Assembly (NCBI GenBank): GCA_019188255.1 | Contig: JAETXT010000001.1 | Location: 6,882,001 to 6,946,000, forward strand | Length of the DNA stretch: 64,000 nucleotides | Direction: 5' to 3' | Source: Verticillium longisporum | Taxonomy: Eukaryota; Ascomycota; Sordariomycetes; Glomerellales; Plectosphaerellaceae | Shown: piece after piece, positions 1 through 11,500 of the stretch | Layout of the letters: the number at the start of each line of letters is the position of its first letter | Numbering within the stretch: position 1 is the stretch's first letter | Notes under the pieces: model-generated | What the model saw: only the letters and a program-made list of their open reading frames with translations | Told to the model about the DNA's origin: nothing | Database searches by the model: none | Translations under genes and position numbers: made by a program

Positions 1-1762
1 AATCGGAAGGGAGAAATGGCAAAAGTCTCGGGAAGAGCGAAGAAAGAAGAGGGCAGAGAAGGCAAGGGATCAATGCAAATAAGAGAGGGACGAATTCTGG
101 CGGGGAGCTGCCGGAAGCCGTCTCGTCTCGTTTTCCCTCCACGTCGTTGGGTGGTTGTCTCGCGTGGACGATAGGCGGACGAGGGCAGGGGGAGAGAGGA
201 GAGGGGAGGAGGTGTAGGTGAGGTCGGAGTCGAGATGAAGATCGAAGGATAAAGAGAGGAGGATCGAGATATGGGTGTGAATTCTGTTGACGTGACCTCG
301 GAGGTTAAACAGACCTAGCCCAGGACACGGCGCACGCAGGCCCTCCTCACCACACTTTTGCGCAAGTACCTACGGGCTGCCGTCTCAGCGCCTGCCAGTG
401 CCAGCTTGGTGCGTACAAGTAATGTACCTCAAGAGCAAAAGGCAGGTCAGGGCCAGACCAGAGATGCGCAGAATGAGCAATGTGAGAGGTCTCCCTCGCT
501 CCGTTGATCCACCAAGGCGCGCGTAGAGACCTTGTCAGGGCCGAAAGTGAACATGGGGACAAGGTCCAAGACCACATTGTGGGCTTCGTGAGCGTTGCGG
601 AGCGAATAGGACCCGAGCTGTGAGGAGGGGCGCCTGCGTGTAATCTGCCAACTTCAATGCCCCATGCTGGATATGCCAGGTACCATGCGCGAGGGAGGCA
701 TGGGACGGGACGTAGTGTGAACATGTACAAGGACGCACAACCTGCGGGCCTGTGTCATCCGAGTGACGCCAGCGAAGCACAATACATATATACACGATGG
801 TCTCATTCGTCTCATGCAAGCAGAAGCAGCATGAAGAACACACACAACTTTTGAACACACGGCTCGTGCTGCTCGTGTCCATTGGCACCGTCATCTGCTC
901 TCCCTCCGTCAGACATGCTTCCCGCCCCAGATCCCAAGACAACGTGGATCAGATCTCCTCCACATTTGCTCAGTCCCGAGAAGATGTGATTGACTCGGGC
1001 TCTGCCCTGCGTCCTGACGAGGAAGAGGAACCCGGCAGAAGCAAGCAAGGCCTGGCCCCAGTTCCCGCGGTTTCAAGAGCTTCGTATTGCACGTCGTGCA
1101 CAAATCATCATGTTCATGGTACCCAGTGGCGTGGCTGCCAACCGATGAGCGGCCATGCCAATGTTCTCTCCAAGAACATGGACATGGCGCATGCCATGCC
1201 ATGACAGCACGGTCAGCAGCCGACACAGCAAGTGGCACACACACAAGTCATCAACATCAACAAACAATCCCAAGTCGCGTTCCTTCGAACCTTGGACGAA
1301 TCGTGTCGCATAATCTTCATTTTAGCCAGAACGAGCTCCACACCAGCTTCGCACTAGGCATTCGATGGGTCATATTCGGTTCGTCCAATCATGGACCGTC
1401 CCATCAATACACAGGTGCTATGTAGCTTGCCGCCAGTCGGACTACGTCGGTACCTTGGCTAGGTACCTAATTTAAGCGCCTCTTGATTACATCGCTTCCC
1501 TTGCAGGTGGGCGGCCCGAGCTACTTTGTCATTGGAGAGGCCATGCACAAAGTCATGTGATGGGTAACTCCACTCCTCAGCCACAGGCTTGGAAGGCGAC
1601 ACCAATGCGTTCGGCTTGGTCGAGTGGCTTGTTAATCCATCATCAGTCCTCAGCATTCTAGAATGATTCCCAGTGTCATCCCCTTGTCTACAACCTTTCT
1701 TTTTCGGACTACCCAACACTTTACACAACAACCTCATCGCCATCTTGCATAGCTCGAACACC
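1..1762. other. No supported gene; upstream region of cwc24
   Basis: The first 300 bases are purine-rich (runs of GA and GGAGG), which is typical of a leader or promoter region read on the opposite strand. Several open frames of 60-135 codons overlap each other on both strands here, but none has recognisable domains, coding-like composition or plausible splice sites. The last ~300 bases should hold the cwc24 promoter and leader. Confidence 0.5.
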
Positions 1763-2839
1763 ATGGAGCCGAACGGCGGTACAGGCATTGAGGCAGATGC
1801 CGCGCCTGCACCCGTCGCAGTCTTCAAGCGCCGTGGCGCAAAAGGCAAAGCCAACATTCGCAAGAGGCCAGCAACACCACCTGCGAACAGCGACTCCGAC
1901 CCCGACTACTCCTCATCGGAAGACGAGGCCGGTCACCGCATCAAGCGTCGAAAGAAGAATACAGGCACAGTCACAGCCTCGTCCAAAGCCAACGCCACCT
2001 CGAACGAGGATATCGCCGCGCCAATCTTCTCAGCCGATCGCAACGCGCAAATCACCAGCGCCAACGACGCCACCAAGTCAAGCAACTGGTTCGATGAAGA
2101 CGCAAAGGGTGCCGTGTCCTCGAAGAATCTTCTGGGCAGCACGCGGGCGGCACCTGACGGCACATACAAGGGCCTGGCCAACAAGACATCCTTCGTCCAG
2201 AGAAACCTCGATGCGCCCAGTCGCACAGTCGGACCTATCAAAGCACCCACCAACATCAGAACCATTACGGTGATTGACTACACACCGGATACATGTAAAG
2301 ATTACAAACAGACAGGTGCGTCGTCTCCATGTGTCCTCCGTGCTGTCTCATAGGACACCCATGCTAACCTTACAACAACAGGCTTCTGCGGATTTGGCGA
2401 CAACTGCAAGTTCCTCCATGCCCGTGAGGACTACAAGCAGGGATGGCAGCTGGATAAGGAGTGGGAGGATGTTGCCAAAGGCAAGAAGAATTTAGGTGGA
2501 ACCGTCGTCGCGGAAGCGAATCGAAGTAAGGTGGCAGACGACGATGAGGAGGAGGAAGACGCCATGCTAGAGAACATCCCGTTCGCCTGCATCATCTGCA
2601 GAGAACCATACAAGTCACCAGTGGTAACGAGATGTGGTCATTACTTCTGCGAGCCTTGCGCGCTCAAAAGATACAGGAAAGATCCAACATGCGCGGCATG
2701 TGGAAGCGGGACTAGCGGCGTCTTCAATTCAGCGTCGAGGCTCAAGAAGTTGCTCGACAGGAAGAGAGCGAGAGCTGCGAAGAAACGGCAGGACGCAATA
2801 GACGCTGGAGAGGAGGTCAGCGATGAGGAGGAGGAATGA
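1763..2839 (+). CDS. cwc24: Pre-mRNA-splicing factor CWC24 (CCCH + RING zinc-finger protein)
   Basis: Two exons, 1763-2315 and 2382-2839, give 336 residues. The 66-bp intron has a GTGCGT donor, a GCTAAC branch site at 2363 and a CAG acceptor. The first ~120 residues are disordered and basic/acidic. A CCCH zinc finger ([20 protein letters not shown] then H) lies around residues 178-200 and is split by the intron. A C3HC4 RING (CIICREPY, RCGHYFCEPC, CAACG) follows near residues 265-300, then an acidic tail ending in EEEE. This order and length match the CWC24/RNF113 family, which joins the spliceosome (NineTeen complex-associated) around activation and contacts the 5' splice site region; the RING makes it a potential ubiquitin ligase. 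The start was chosen because MEPNG begins the conserved-like N terminus; an in-frame ATG at 1673 lies upstream and is probably untranslated. It acts in the nucleus. Confidence 0.9.
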
Positions 2840-3326
2840 GTCACACGATAGAATCAATGCAGATTGTGGTTCGTGATGAATAGTTGCCTTAATTCCAGAA
2901 GAAGCTCAGTTCTTCATCGCACTTCGTCTGCCTTTGTCACTCGGTAAGTACCTAGTCACGGTCACAGCCCAATGACGACGGGCGGGGCCTGCACGCTGAA
3001 GATAAGATAAGAGCTCAACGCCAACCCATCGCCCCACCGATCGTCAGACGACCCCGCCATCCATGTGATCGACCCTTGATGGCCATCAAGCTGCCTGCCT
3101 GACGATTGTCGCCTGCTGTGATCCAGCTGATTGCTTCTTACCGAGAGCCTTTCATCATCAGACATTGCAAAGGCTTCATATTTGGCAAGAGTCATCCAGA
3201 GCACTACATATTGCGCAGGGACCCGTCCGTATACGTGTTGCACAGCACGGCCCTCGACACATCAGACCGATATCCTCCGTACTGAACCCAAGTTAATCGA
3301 TAGCCTTCGTCAACCAAGACGCCATC
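2840..3326. other. Intergenic region between cwc24 and atg3
   Basis: 487 bases that should contain the cwc24 3' end and the atg3 promoter and leader. I see no gene, repeat or clear regulatory motif. Confidence 0.5.
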
Positions 3327-4471
3327 ATGAATCTGCTGTACTCAACCGTCAATACCCTGCGAGATAAATATACGCCCGTAACCCATACCTCTACCTTCCG
3401 TCAGTCTGGTCAGATCACCCCAGAAGAGTTCGTTGCTGCGGGCGACTATCTCGTCTACAAGTTCCCGACCTGGTCTTGGGGTGACGCGGACGATGCGAGC
3501 CGTAGGGCCAGCTACCTCCCAGCGGGGAAGCAATACCTCGTCACGCGCAACGTTCCTTGCCATCGCCGGCTTAACGACGACTTTGCCGGCGATGCCGGCC
3601 ACGAAGAGTCTGTCGTGGAAGGCAAATCCGGTGGCGACGATGAGGATGGCTGGCTGCGGACAGGCGGCCTAGCGAGCTCGCAGCCTCTCAAGGCACGGGA
3701 TGTCAGGACAGTAGACGATTCTGGTAACCTCGGCGAGAGCGAGGCGTTGGAAGAAGACGATATTCCGGATATGGAGGACGATGAAGACGACGACGAGGCC
3801 ATCATCCGGGAGGTAGGCGCAGACGGGCATGACAGGTAGGTTGCCATCTTGCGCCGTGTTTCTTACGGATGCTAACCGCAGTAGTGGTCGACGAACATAT
3901 ACCTTGTACATAATGTACTCTGCATACTACCGCACTCCTCGCCTTTATCTCTCAGGTTACCTTCCCGATGGACAACCTCTCCCGCCCAAGTCCATGATGG
4001 ATGACATCGTGGGCGATTACAAGGACAAGACGGTCACACTCGAGGACTTCCCTTTTTTGCCAACAACATCAAGATGGCGAGCGTTCATCCCTGCAAGCAC
4101 GCGCCTGTCATGCGTACCTTGCTCGATCGCGCAGATGCCGCGTTGCGCATCCGCCGCGAGAAGCTCAAGGCTGGCAAATCTGCTGGCGGCGAGCAGGGTA
4201 TGGAGGGTCTTGTCGATGAGATTGGCAAGCTGGATGTCAAGGCTGCAGAGGCGGCCGCTGACAAGGGCAACGACGAGTGGGAGCAAGTCGAGCAGAGCGA
4301 AGCTGATGAGCAGGAGGTTGCGATTAGGGTGGACCAGTACCTGGTGGTGTTCCTTAAGGTTAATATGTTTCCCCGTGCTCTGGTTGTGGTCTTCGGTTGC
4401 TAACAAATTTCTTGTAGTTCATCGCCAGTGTGACACCTGGAATCGAGCACGACTTCACCATGGGTATTTAG
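3327..4471 (+). CDS. atg3: Autophagy-related protein 3, E2-like conjugating enzyme (one-base frameshift)
   Basis: ATG3 receives the ubiquitin-like protein Atg8 from Atg7 and transfers it to phosphatidylethanolamine, so it is central to autophagosome growth in the cytosol. Exons run 3327-3835, 3882-4358 and 4418-4471, with introns of 46 bp (branch GCTAAC at 3871) and 59 bp. Seen in sequence: the family N terminus [18 protein letters not shown]; an acidic middle segment; the TYTLYIMYS and [12 protein letters not shown] strands; the catalytic HPCKHA motif (Cys near residue 240); and the C terminus [12 protein letters not shown]. The frame breaks inside exon 2: after EDFPF the reading continues one frame away as [12 protein letters not shown]. 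The run at 4053-4058 has six T where seven would keep the family sequence intact. Everything on both sides is well preserved, so I think this is a sequencing/assembly error or a very young mutation. Confidence 0.9.
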
Positions 4472-5130
4472 GCGTCGCGGTACTGTGGGCTGCTGCGACG
4501 AGGGAACGGACGTACTGGCTGGGAGTTCTGACTTGGATCACGGCTATGATGTGGGGAAGCGGACAACGGTATCGGGTAGACAGATGGAAATGTATCACCC
4601 TGTTTCATTGTGAACCATACTGATTCTCGCGGTGGAACTGTAGTCCCGTCGTGCAATAGTGAAGTATTGCTATGTAATTGGATCACAGCTAGAGACGTGT
4701 ATGTACGAGCGATGCCAATCCGGTCACGCTCATATGCCACATAGGTACGTATGGTAATTTTTTCAGAGAGCAAATGGTTGGCTGCCACCGTGGAGTCACC
4801 GTGTCTCAGTCAATTCAGGATAACCCATTCATTTACAAGGTAAGCTTTACCACCGGTGGGTGCTATGGCCAATATGCGCCTGCAAAAAATAGTCGTAGTT
4901 AGCCGTATGGACTCATTTCTCGTAAGTCCGTCCCATTACTAGAACTAATACGAGAGGATTGAGCACCTGTACACCAAATTACCTTGGGTGAACTAAGTGT
5001 TCTTCGTTCAACTTGGTGACACCTCAGGCTAAAATGCAGCAGTTCAGCAGTGTGGGGATTCGCGCAGCGCAGACCGTCTACCAACATAAGTCTTCATCCT
5101 TCAACCCCACGAATCTCACATTTGTTCACG
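4472..5130. other. Intergenic region between atg3 and the small two-exon gene
   Basis: 659 bases with no supported gene; composition is ordinary. It should hold the atg3 3' untranslated region and the promoter of the next gene. Confidence 0.45.
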
Positions 5131-5594
5131 ATGCCATCGAACGAGGGATCGACTGAACAAGCCATTTCGCTTCCAAAGCCCACACGATACTGCTTCAGAG
5201 TACGAGTAGAACAAATCGCAGGGCCGGCGTTGGGGCGCTCAATCACCCTAGCCAACGATTTCATGTTGCCAAGATTCGGGCGAAAATTTGACTGGGTTCA
5301 CGATTATATCTACACGCCCGTAAATATCGAAAAAACGGGGTCTATGTGGTTACTTCTCGACATCAACAAGGATCTGCACCCAAAGACAACTTCCCAAGAT
5401 GTCGATCTGGCTGTGTTCAAAGTCCGTTTGGTTGGTGACGTGCTGTATGTTTTGGACATTGCTTAGCTGGACACAGACTGACCTTTCTTGTTAGCCACTA
5501 TGATCGGGCATCTTATAATGGTATTCGCACGTACACCTCTACGTTCCCATGGGGAGGTCGTAAACCCTGCGAAGGTGATGGCCCAACGCCTTAA
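5131..5594 (+). CDS. Hypothetical 137-residue protein, two exons
   Basis: I do not recognise this protein. The model joins 5131-5444 and 5495-5594. The intron (5445-5494, 50 bp) has a perfect GTATGT donor, a GACTGAC branch-like site at 5476 and a TTAG acceptor, and splicing leaves the frame open to a TAA at 5592. The product starts MPSNEGSTEQ and contains RYCFRVRVEQIAG, FGRKFDWVHDYIY and, after the junction, LHYDRASYNGIRTYTSTFPW, ending in EGDGPTP. There is no signal peptide or membrane segment; it looks like a small soluble globular protein. Unspliced, the first frame would end at 5466. It lies about 220 bases before the AT-rich island, so it may be a rapidly evolving or poorly expressed gene. 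The splice model is inference from sequence signals alone. Confidence 0.55.
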
Positions 5595-5814
5595 GCACGT
5601 GCTGGTGAAACCATCATGCCCTTACAGACCTGAGGAATCTGAGAGCGAGGCTGAATGCGTTCTTACTCGATAGTAACTCTGTAGATGCGAATGGGGTACA
5701 GCAGCGATCTTAGGGCGGTGTTGTCGTTCAGTGGCTCATCCTCATGGCATCAAGCTAATCGCAGACGCGTAGCACTACGCTGAGACCGGTTACCCATTTT
5801 GGTGCTGATAAAGA
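5595..5814. other. Transition from gene DNA to AT-rich island
   Basis: Base composition drops sharply near 5815. Between the small gene and this point I see nothing identifiable. Confidence 0.5.
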
Positions 5815-5889
5815 GCTATTGAGATTTATTATATATCCGTGAATCCTAACTAGTAGCCGTTTTAGTATATAATTAAGTATAAGGTCTCG

Positions 5890-5990
5890 GATTGTTCCTA
5901 ATAGAGGTAAGGCCTATCCTAGAGAGTATCTATGAATAGTAATTTATAATATATAAGTTAGATAGGAATTATTTTATAGTAGGAAGTAGT
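5890..5990 (-). repeat. Fragment of the island LTR, inverted
   Basis: The stretch around GTTAGATAGGAATTA matches, in the same orientation, the inverted LTR copy near 19300-19370, so it is a short piece of the repeat family's LTR read on the minus strand. Confidence 0.5.
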
Positions 5991-5999
5991 AAATATAAT

Positions 6000-6425
6000 T
6001 AATAGGAGTTAGTGTCTTATAACTCCTCTAGTAGCTAAAAGAAAAGCTAAACTATATCGATATATATATATAATTAAAAAGAGAAAAAGCGGGGCTATAG
6101 AATAGTATACTTTTTATAATCCTTTATAGAGCTATCCTATAGTAATAAGCTATTAACTTCTCTTATCTCTTAATAGCTAAGCTTATAAGCTAGAGTAAAA
6201 CCGACTCTATTTCTCTATAAATCTAGAGGTAGTCTAAGCATCCTATCTACGCATAGCTACTAAGCGTTAATCTACTATATATAGAGGCTATCCCCTAGAC
6301 CTACTTTTTAGGTTTTTCTATATCTAATATATATTTATTTTTAAAGTATATTTATTACTTCCCTTTATATAATAATTCCTATCTAATTTATATACTCTTA
6401 ACTATTAAAGAATAGATACTTTCTA
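6000..6425 (+). repeat. Island LTR, 5' part, plus orientation
   Basis: Begins AATAGGAGTTAGTGTCTTAT and follows the same sequence path as the copies at 12827 and 20183 (AAAAGCTAAACTAT, ATAGAATAGTATACTT, AATCTAGAGGTAGTCTAAGC, CCCCTAGACCTA, TTTTAGGTTTTT). It stops near 6425, where an oppositely oriented LTR piece begins. Confidence 0.7.
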
Positions 6426-6671
6426 TTAGTATATATCGTAGGCAATATAGGCAACGACTAAGGGTATTGCTTAGTTATAGGAGGAAGAGATAATAATAGA
6501 TAAAGGAATAAGAGGAAGGGAGAGATAAAAGTGATTATATCTTAAGAAGGAAATATCGGATCTAGAAATAGATTAAAGATTCTTATAGCCCTTAATAAGA
6601 GCTATAAAATAATATACTTTTCGCTTAGATCGAAAGTAAATAAGTAAAACAGTTAATTAAGAAGAAGGTTA
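6426..6671 (-). repeat. Island LTR, 3' part, inverted, cut by pogo copy 1
   Basis: Contains ACTAAGGGTATTGCTTAGTT, GATTCTTATAGCCCTTAATA and ATTAAGAAGAAGG, which match the inverted LTR at about 19020-19260. It ends at the TA target dinucleotide (6670-6671) of the pogo insertion. The sequence that should continue it is found not across the insertion but at 13956-14077, in reverse (see findings). Confidence 0.75.
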
Positions 6672-8531
6672 ACGTAATCCACAAGCGAGTGGTTCACCCA
6701 TGCGAGTGGTTCACTTCACCCCGACCCGACAAACATTCCGAGGAAAACCTCAACCCAAACGCCGTAAATCAATTAAAATCACTCCTCCTCGTCTTTTGCA
6801 GACGATGAGATAGCTACCTGACAAGTTCTCGCGTTGTGGCCGGTCTTCCCGCATACGCTACAGCATCGTTTCTTCGGCTGGGACCACGACGCGGGACCCG
6901 GGTTCTGCAGCGTTTCCTCTTTTATCTGGATATCTACTTCCTTCTGAGCAATCTTGTCCTGTCCCTCGCCTACAGCCATGCTTCCTCCTTCCCGGAGACG
7001 TAGCTTTTTGGCCCTCCGGCGTCGGCTTAGTGTAGCATTTTCCTCTCGAAGGATCATAACCTCTGACTTCAAAAGAGCGATCTGGTGCATAACACCCCGC
7101 GTCCCCTTCGCAAGATAGTCAACAGCATCTAAAATTGACGTTGGGGAGCTTCCCTGGTGGCGTGAGATTCGCCCTTTGATGAAGTCAGTCTGGGAACCTG
7201 CCTCGAGCAGGTTAGTGGGCGTCTTAGAGACCCAAGAATCACGCTCCCCGTGGGACGTCCCCGGAGGCGTCGTCGTCCTCAACCTCACATCCAGCTTTGA
7301 CAGGACTGTTTCCGGGTTATGGGGGACAAGCCCCGCTCCTCGAAAGCCTCCCTGGATGTTTTTTCTGTCATTGCTTGCTGAAATGCAGCCGAAAACGCCG
7401 GGAAGAAGTCCTCTTTGCTGATGTGCGTTGTACCCGCCCTCATCCTATCCTCGATTTGCCGACCGTATGCTTTCTTTAGTGGGCCAAAACACCCAACATC
7501 GAGAGGCTGGAGTAGATGTGACGAATGAGGAGGCATACAGAGTGTGATGATGTTGTTCTCCTTGCAGTAGAGTTCGAAGTCGACCGAGTGGTGACTTTCG
7601 TGGCCATCCAGGATCAGTAGGCGATAACCGCCCGAAGTACGGGACTTTGTATGCCTGTCAAAATGCCGAATCCATTCCAGACCAATATCATTCGTCGTCC
7701 AGCCGTTTGGAGATGTTGCGATTCTCCAGTCGCGAGAAATCGCGTCGTCCTGGTACCAGCTCGAGAGGTGGTACTTGCCCGAAACCACGATGAACGGCGG
7801 GACGGAGAAACCCAACGCGCCAACGCCCTGGATCACCGTAACCCATTCCCGGTTGCCTGGCTGCCTCATCTTCACATTGGACCGTCTTTCCGAACTGGTC
7901 ACGACCATTCCGTTGGCGATAACGCCCATCTGGAAGCCGGTCTCGTCAAAGTTGTACATGTCAGCCTCTTGGATGCCGTACTTGGCGATCATGTTATGCA
8001 CGAGGCGGAACCACGCGTTTATCGCGTCCGGATCTTCGCATTGGGCCCTCTTGTAGTCGTACTTGCGAAAGAAACGCGTCCGGAGCTCTGGTTGCCGTTT
8101 GACGAAGTTTGCGGCCCAGTTCTTCCCGACGCGTGGCGCGTCACGGTCGGCAAGCAGGCGATTCGCCATATCTCCGACCTCACCCAACCGGGGAGGGTAA
8201 GATCGCGCATCTAGGTCAAGGATATATTCGACAATAGTTTTCTCTTCTAGTACTGTTAATTTGGCAGAATTGGGCGGGCTTTCGCGTCGGGAGGGTTTGC
8301 CCTTCTGGCGTCGGAGGAGCGTCGTTAAGGGGACGGTGTAGATCCTCGCAGCACTCCGGGCGCTGAGGTTCGGGTCATTGTCCATAGCTTGGATAGCAAG
8401 GAATAATTGACCTTCTTTTGAAAGAGTCTCCATCGCGGGCGGAGGTGGAATCTGTAGAATTCAGGTGTAGGTCGTGGGCCCGGGCGAAGTGAACCACTCG
8501 CTTGGGTGAACCACTCGCTTGTGGATTACGT
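6672..8531 (-). mobile_element. pogo/Fot-type DNA transposon, copy 1 (1860 bp)
   Basis: Bounded by TA at 6670-6671 and 8532-8533, as expected for Tc1/mariner-superfamily insertion. Terminal inverted repeats of 46 bp (6672-6717 and 8486-8531) start ACGTAATCCACAAGCGAGTG and differ at one base. Each terminal repeat holds two tandem copies of an AGCGAGTGGTTCAC-like unit. The element is GC-rich and shows no RIP, unlike its surroundings. It encodes one transposase on the minus strand. It is identical to copy 2 (14078-15936) except for one base in an A/T run. Confidence 0.95.
6779..8433 (-). pseudogene. pogo/Fot transposase, copy 1, one frameshift
   Basis: Starts at 8433 (METLSKEGQLFLAIQ). An N-terminal psq-like helix-turn-helix (SARSAARIYTVPLTTLLRR) and a CENP-B/Tc5-type DNA-binding region (VGKNWAANFVKRQPELRTRF) are followed by the DDE-type nuclease core: NFDETGF, LLILDGHESH and LLQPLDVGCFGPLKKAY supply the three acidic residues. 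The first frame ends at 7285 after 382 codons; the next frame (from about 7320 down to 6779) continues directly as HNPETVLSKLDVRLRT, a usual pogo C-terminal stretch, then a coiled-coil-like region and a CCHC zinc knuckle (CCSVCGKTGHNARTC). One extra base in the five-G run (plus strand 7321-7325) would give one 551-residue protein, the usual family length. The enzyme would cut and paste the element at TA sites. Confidence 0.85.
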
Positions 8532-11500
8532 TATCCTTTTTTCTAGACTTTAATAAATCTTAGAAAAATAAAAAGCAAATTTTAATTCTTTAAAGAATTA
8601 AAAAGCCCTTAAGAATAACTAAAAAACCTTAGAAAAAGATTAAAGGTATATTTTATAAATATTATAAAATAAAAAATTATATAGAAGAAGACTACTTTTT
8701 CCTATACTTTTAAGAATATCCTTTATCTTAGAAAAACCTAGAAAATCCCTTTAATTCTTCTAAAAATAATAATAAGGATAATATAAATCCTAGGGATAAA
8801 AGGGAAAATAAATAAATAGCTTTAATAATCTTAGGGTATAAAGAAAACTATAAAAACCCTTCTATTAAAGAGGATATAATTATAGAAGAAGAAGATAATA
8901 AAGATTTAATAACCTTCGAAGAAATTTAAATTAGAAACTAAATAGATAAGAATCCTAAAATAGATATAGCCCTTAATATATTATATTATAATTATATTAA
9001 TATACTATATATAGATAATCTAGCTAATAAAATAGAAAATTCTAATATTAATATTAGTTTTATTATAGATATTATTACTAGGATTTATATAATTATAAAT
9101 AAATTATTTTTTAATTATTTCTAAAAATATAATAATTTAAAGGCTTCTTAGGAAAAAGCTAGTTCTATATCCTTAGAGGGCCTAGGTAATATAATTATAT
9201 ATTTAAAAGATACCTTTAAAGATATAATATTAAAAGACTATTTCTATATACCTTAATTAAATATTAATATAATTAATCTATTTATTTTAGATAAAATAGG
9301 TTATTTATATATTAAAGGAAATAATTAAATAAATCTATATTATAAAGATATATATATAATAATAGTACCTCTTAAAAATAATCTATATTAGATTTCTATT
9401 TTAGTTCTTAAATATAATATAAAATCTATTAATAAATTTAGATTTCGAGCTATATTTAATAATCTTTAAAAGAATAAATATAATAAGTTTAAGAATAATT
9501 AAGAATTAAAGTAGAATATCCTCTATAATAATATATATAAAATAAGGATTAATAATAGATTTAAATCTAATATTATAATATCTTTAAAAGAGGTTTATAC
9601 CTTATATACCCGATTTATATATTATAATATAAAGGCCCTAAAATCTATATATAAGAGGTTTATAGATATTATAGCTATATATAAAATAGAAAATTATAAA
9701 GCCTATAAAAAGGGTAAGTTTATTAATATAATAAATAAGATATCCTTTAATAAATATAAAGAATATATATATTTAGAGAATCTATATATAGACCTAATAA
9801 ATCCTATAACCCCTATAACCTATAATAATAAAAAATAGATTCTCTTTATAAAAGATAAATATACTAAATATATCTAGATATTCCTTCTATTTAATAAATT
9901 AGAAGAAATCGTTTTTAATAAGCTTAATAGGTTCCGCTAAGAAATAGAAAATAATAAGCTTAATTATAAAATAAAGGAATTTAATATTAATAGTAGTAAA
10001 GAATTTATAAATAAAAGTATTAAAAATACGTTTATAAGAGTAAAATATATAATAAAACTATTATATATTTATAAATTATAAGGGTTTATAGAATAAGCTA
10101 TAAGGATTATAATAGATAAAATAAAGTCCTTAATTTCCTATTTAGGGTTACCTTTATGTCTATAAGGAGACGTAATATATACTATTATATATATATATAA
10201 TAGAACTCCTAATAGCTCTATAGGGTTTAAAATACTTTATAAATTAAAAGAAAATAAAATACTTAACATCGATAATATAAAAATATAAGGTTCTATAGCC
10301 TATTATAAAAATAAAGAACCTTTAATAAAGAAATTAGATAAAAGAGCTAGTAAATCTATCTTAATAAGTATAGACGATTATAACTATAAAATTGTTGAGA
10401 GGGCTTCACTGCTTATGTGAACCCTAATCCAGTACTTCCGCTATGCTTGCGAGCTCTGAAGAGGTAGGGTATCTAATAAGTCTTGTGATGGTTGATTCTT
10501 CTATAATTCTTGTCTGCTACCTACGTGAGTCGGATATACCTATCTGCTCTCAGCGATCACGTCAGCCGTAGTTCACGTGCTCCTAAGAGCAGTGGATCCC
10601 AGATATCCTAGATATCACTATCCTAACCATAGAGTTCCCTAATATTAGTTCAATAAAAATATATAATATTTAATCTAGGAAAGTTATCTAGACTAGAGAT
10701 ATATATATATTAGAAAATAAATTTATTATTCTTATATTTTTAATAATAGAAAAGGACTTTCTAAATTTAGAAGATTTTAAATTATTTAATTTAGAAATAA
10801 ATAAAATAATAGCTTTACTTTTAATTAAAGGTAATAATAATATAACTATTAATAATATAATTAATAATAAAAACCTAAAAATAATTATAGAGCTTCCTAA
10901 AATTTAGAAACCTAAAGATTATATTTATATAAAATCGGCTAATTTATTAAATATATTAGATATATTATTAAGGGACTCCTTTAATTTCCTAGGCTAGAAC
11001 TATATCTTTACTATAAATAATATAAAGGAATCTACTATTTATAGCTAAGCTATTAATAGCTTTAATAAAGATAATTAGAATAAAGCTATAAATTTAGAAT
11101 TTTAGTAATTAATAGATTAAAATACTTAATTATTAATTAATAAAAATACCCTATTTAAAGAAGCTAGTATATTAAGGGGTAAATAGGTTTATAAAATAAA
11201 ATATAATATAAATAAAAATCTAATAAAATATAAAGCTAGATAAGTAGTTTAGGGATTTAACTAAATTATTAATATAGATTACCTAGAGACCTTTAGTACT
11301 ACCTATAGGCCTAAAAGCTATAGGCTAGCTTTTATATTAAGTCTAAATCTAGGCTAGGATTTTAAATAGTTAGATATTATCAATACGTTTATCTATATAG
11401 ATATAGATAAGGATATATACGTTATTTAACTTATTAGTTTCTCTATATAAGAAAACTATATATATAAGCTAAATAAAGCCTTTTATAGGTTAAAATAGTC

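Noticed and set aside
1280..1300. Possible tRNA B-box on the minus strand (GGTTCGAAGG)
   Set aside because: No T-stem, anticodon stem or A-box at the right distance.
347..1425. Several overlapping frames upstream of cwc24
   Set aside because: They overlap on both strands, have no motifs, and lack coding-like composition.
7651..8214. 187-codon plus-strand frame in pogo copy 1 (and its equal in copy 2)
   Set aside because: Shadow of the transposase core on the other strand; identical in both copies because the copies are identical.
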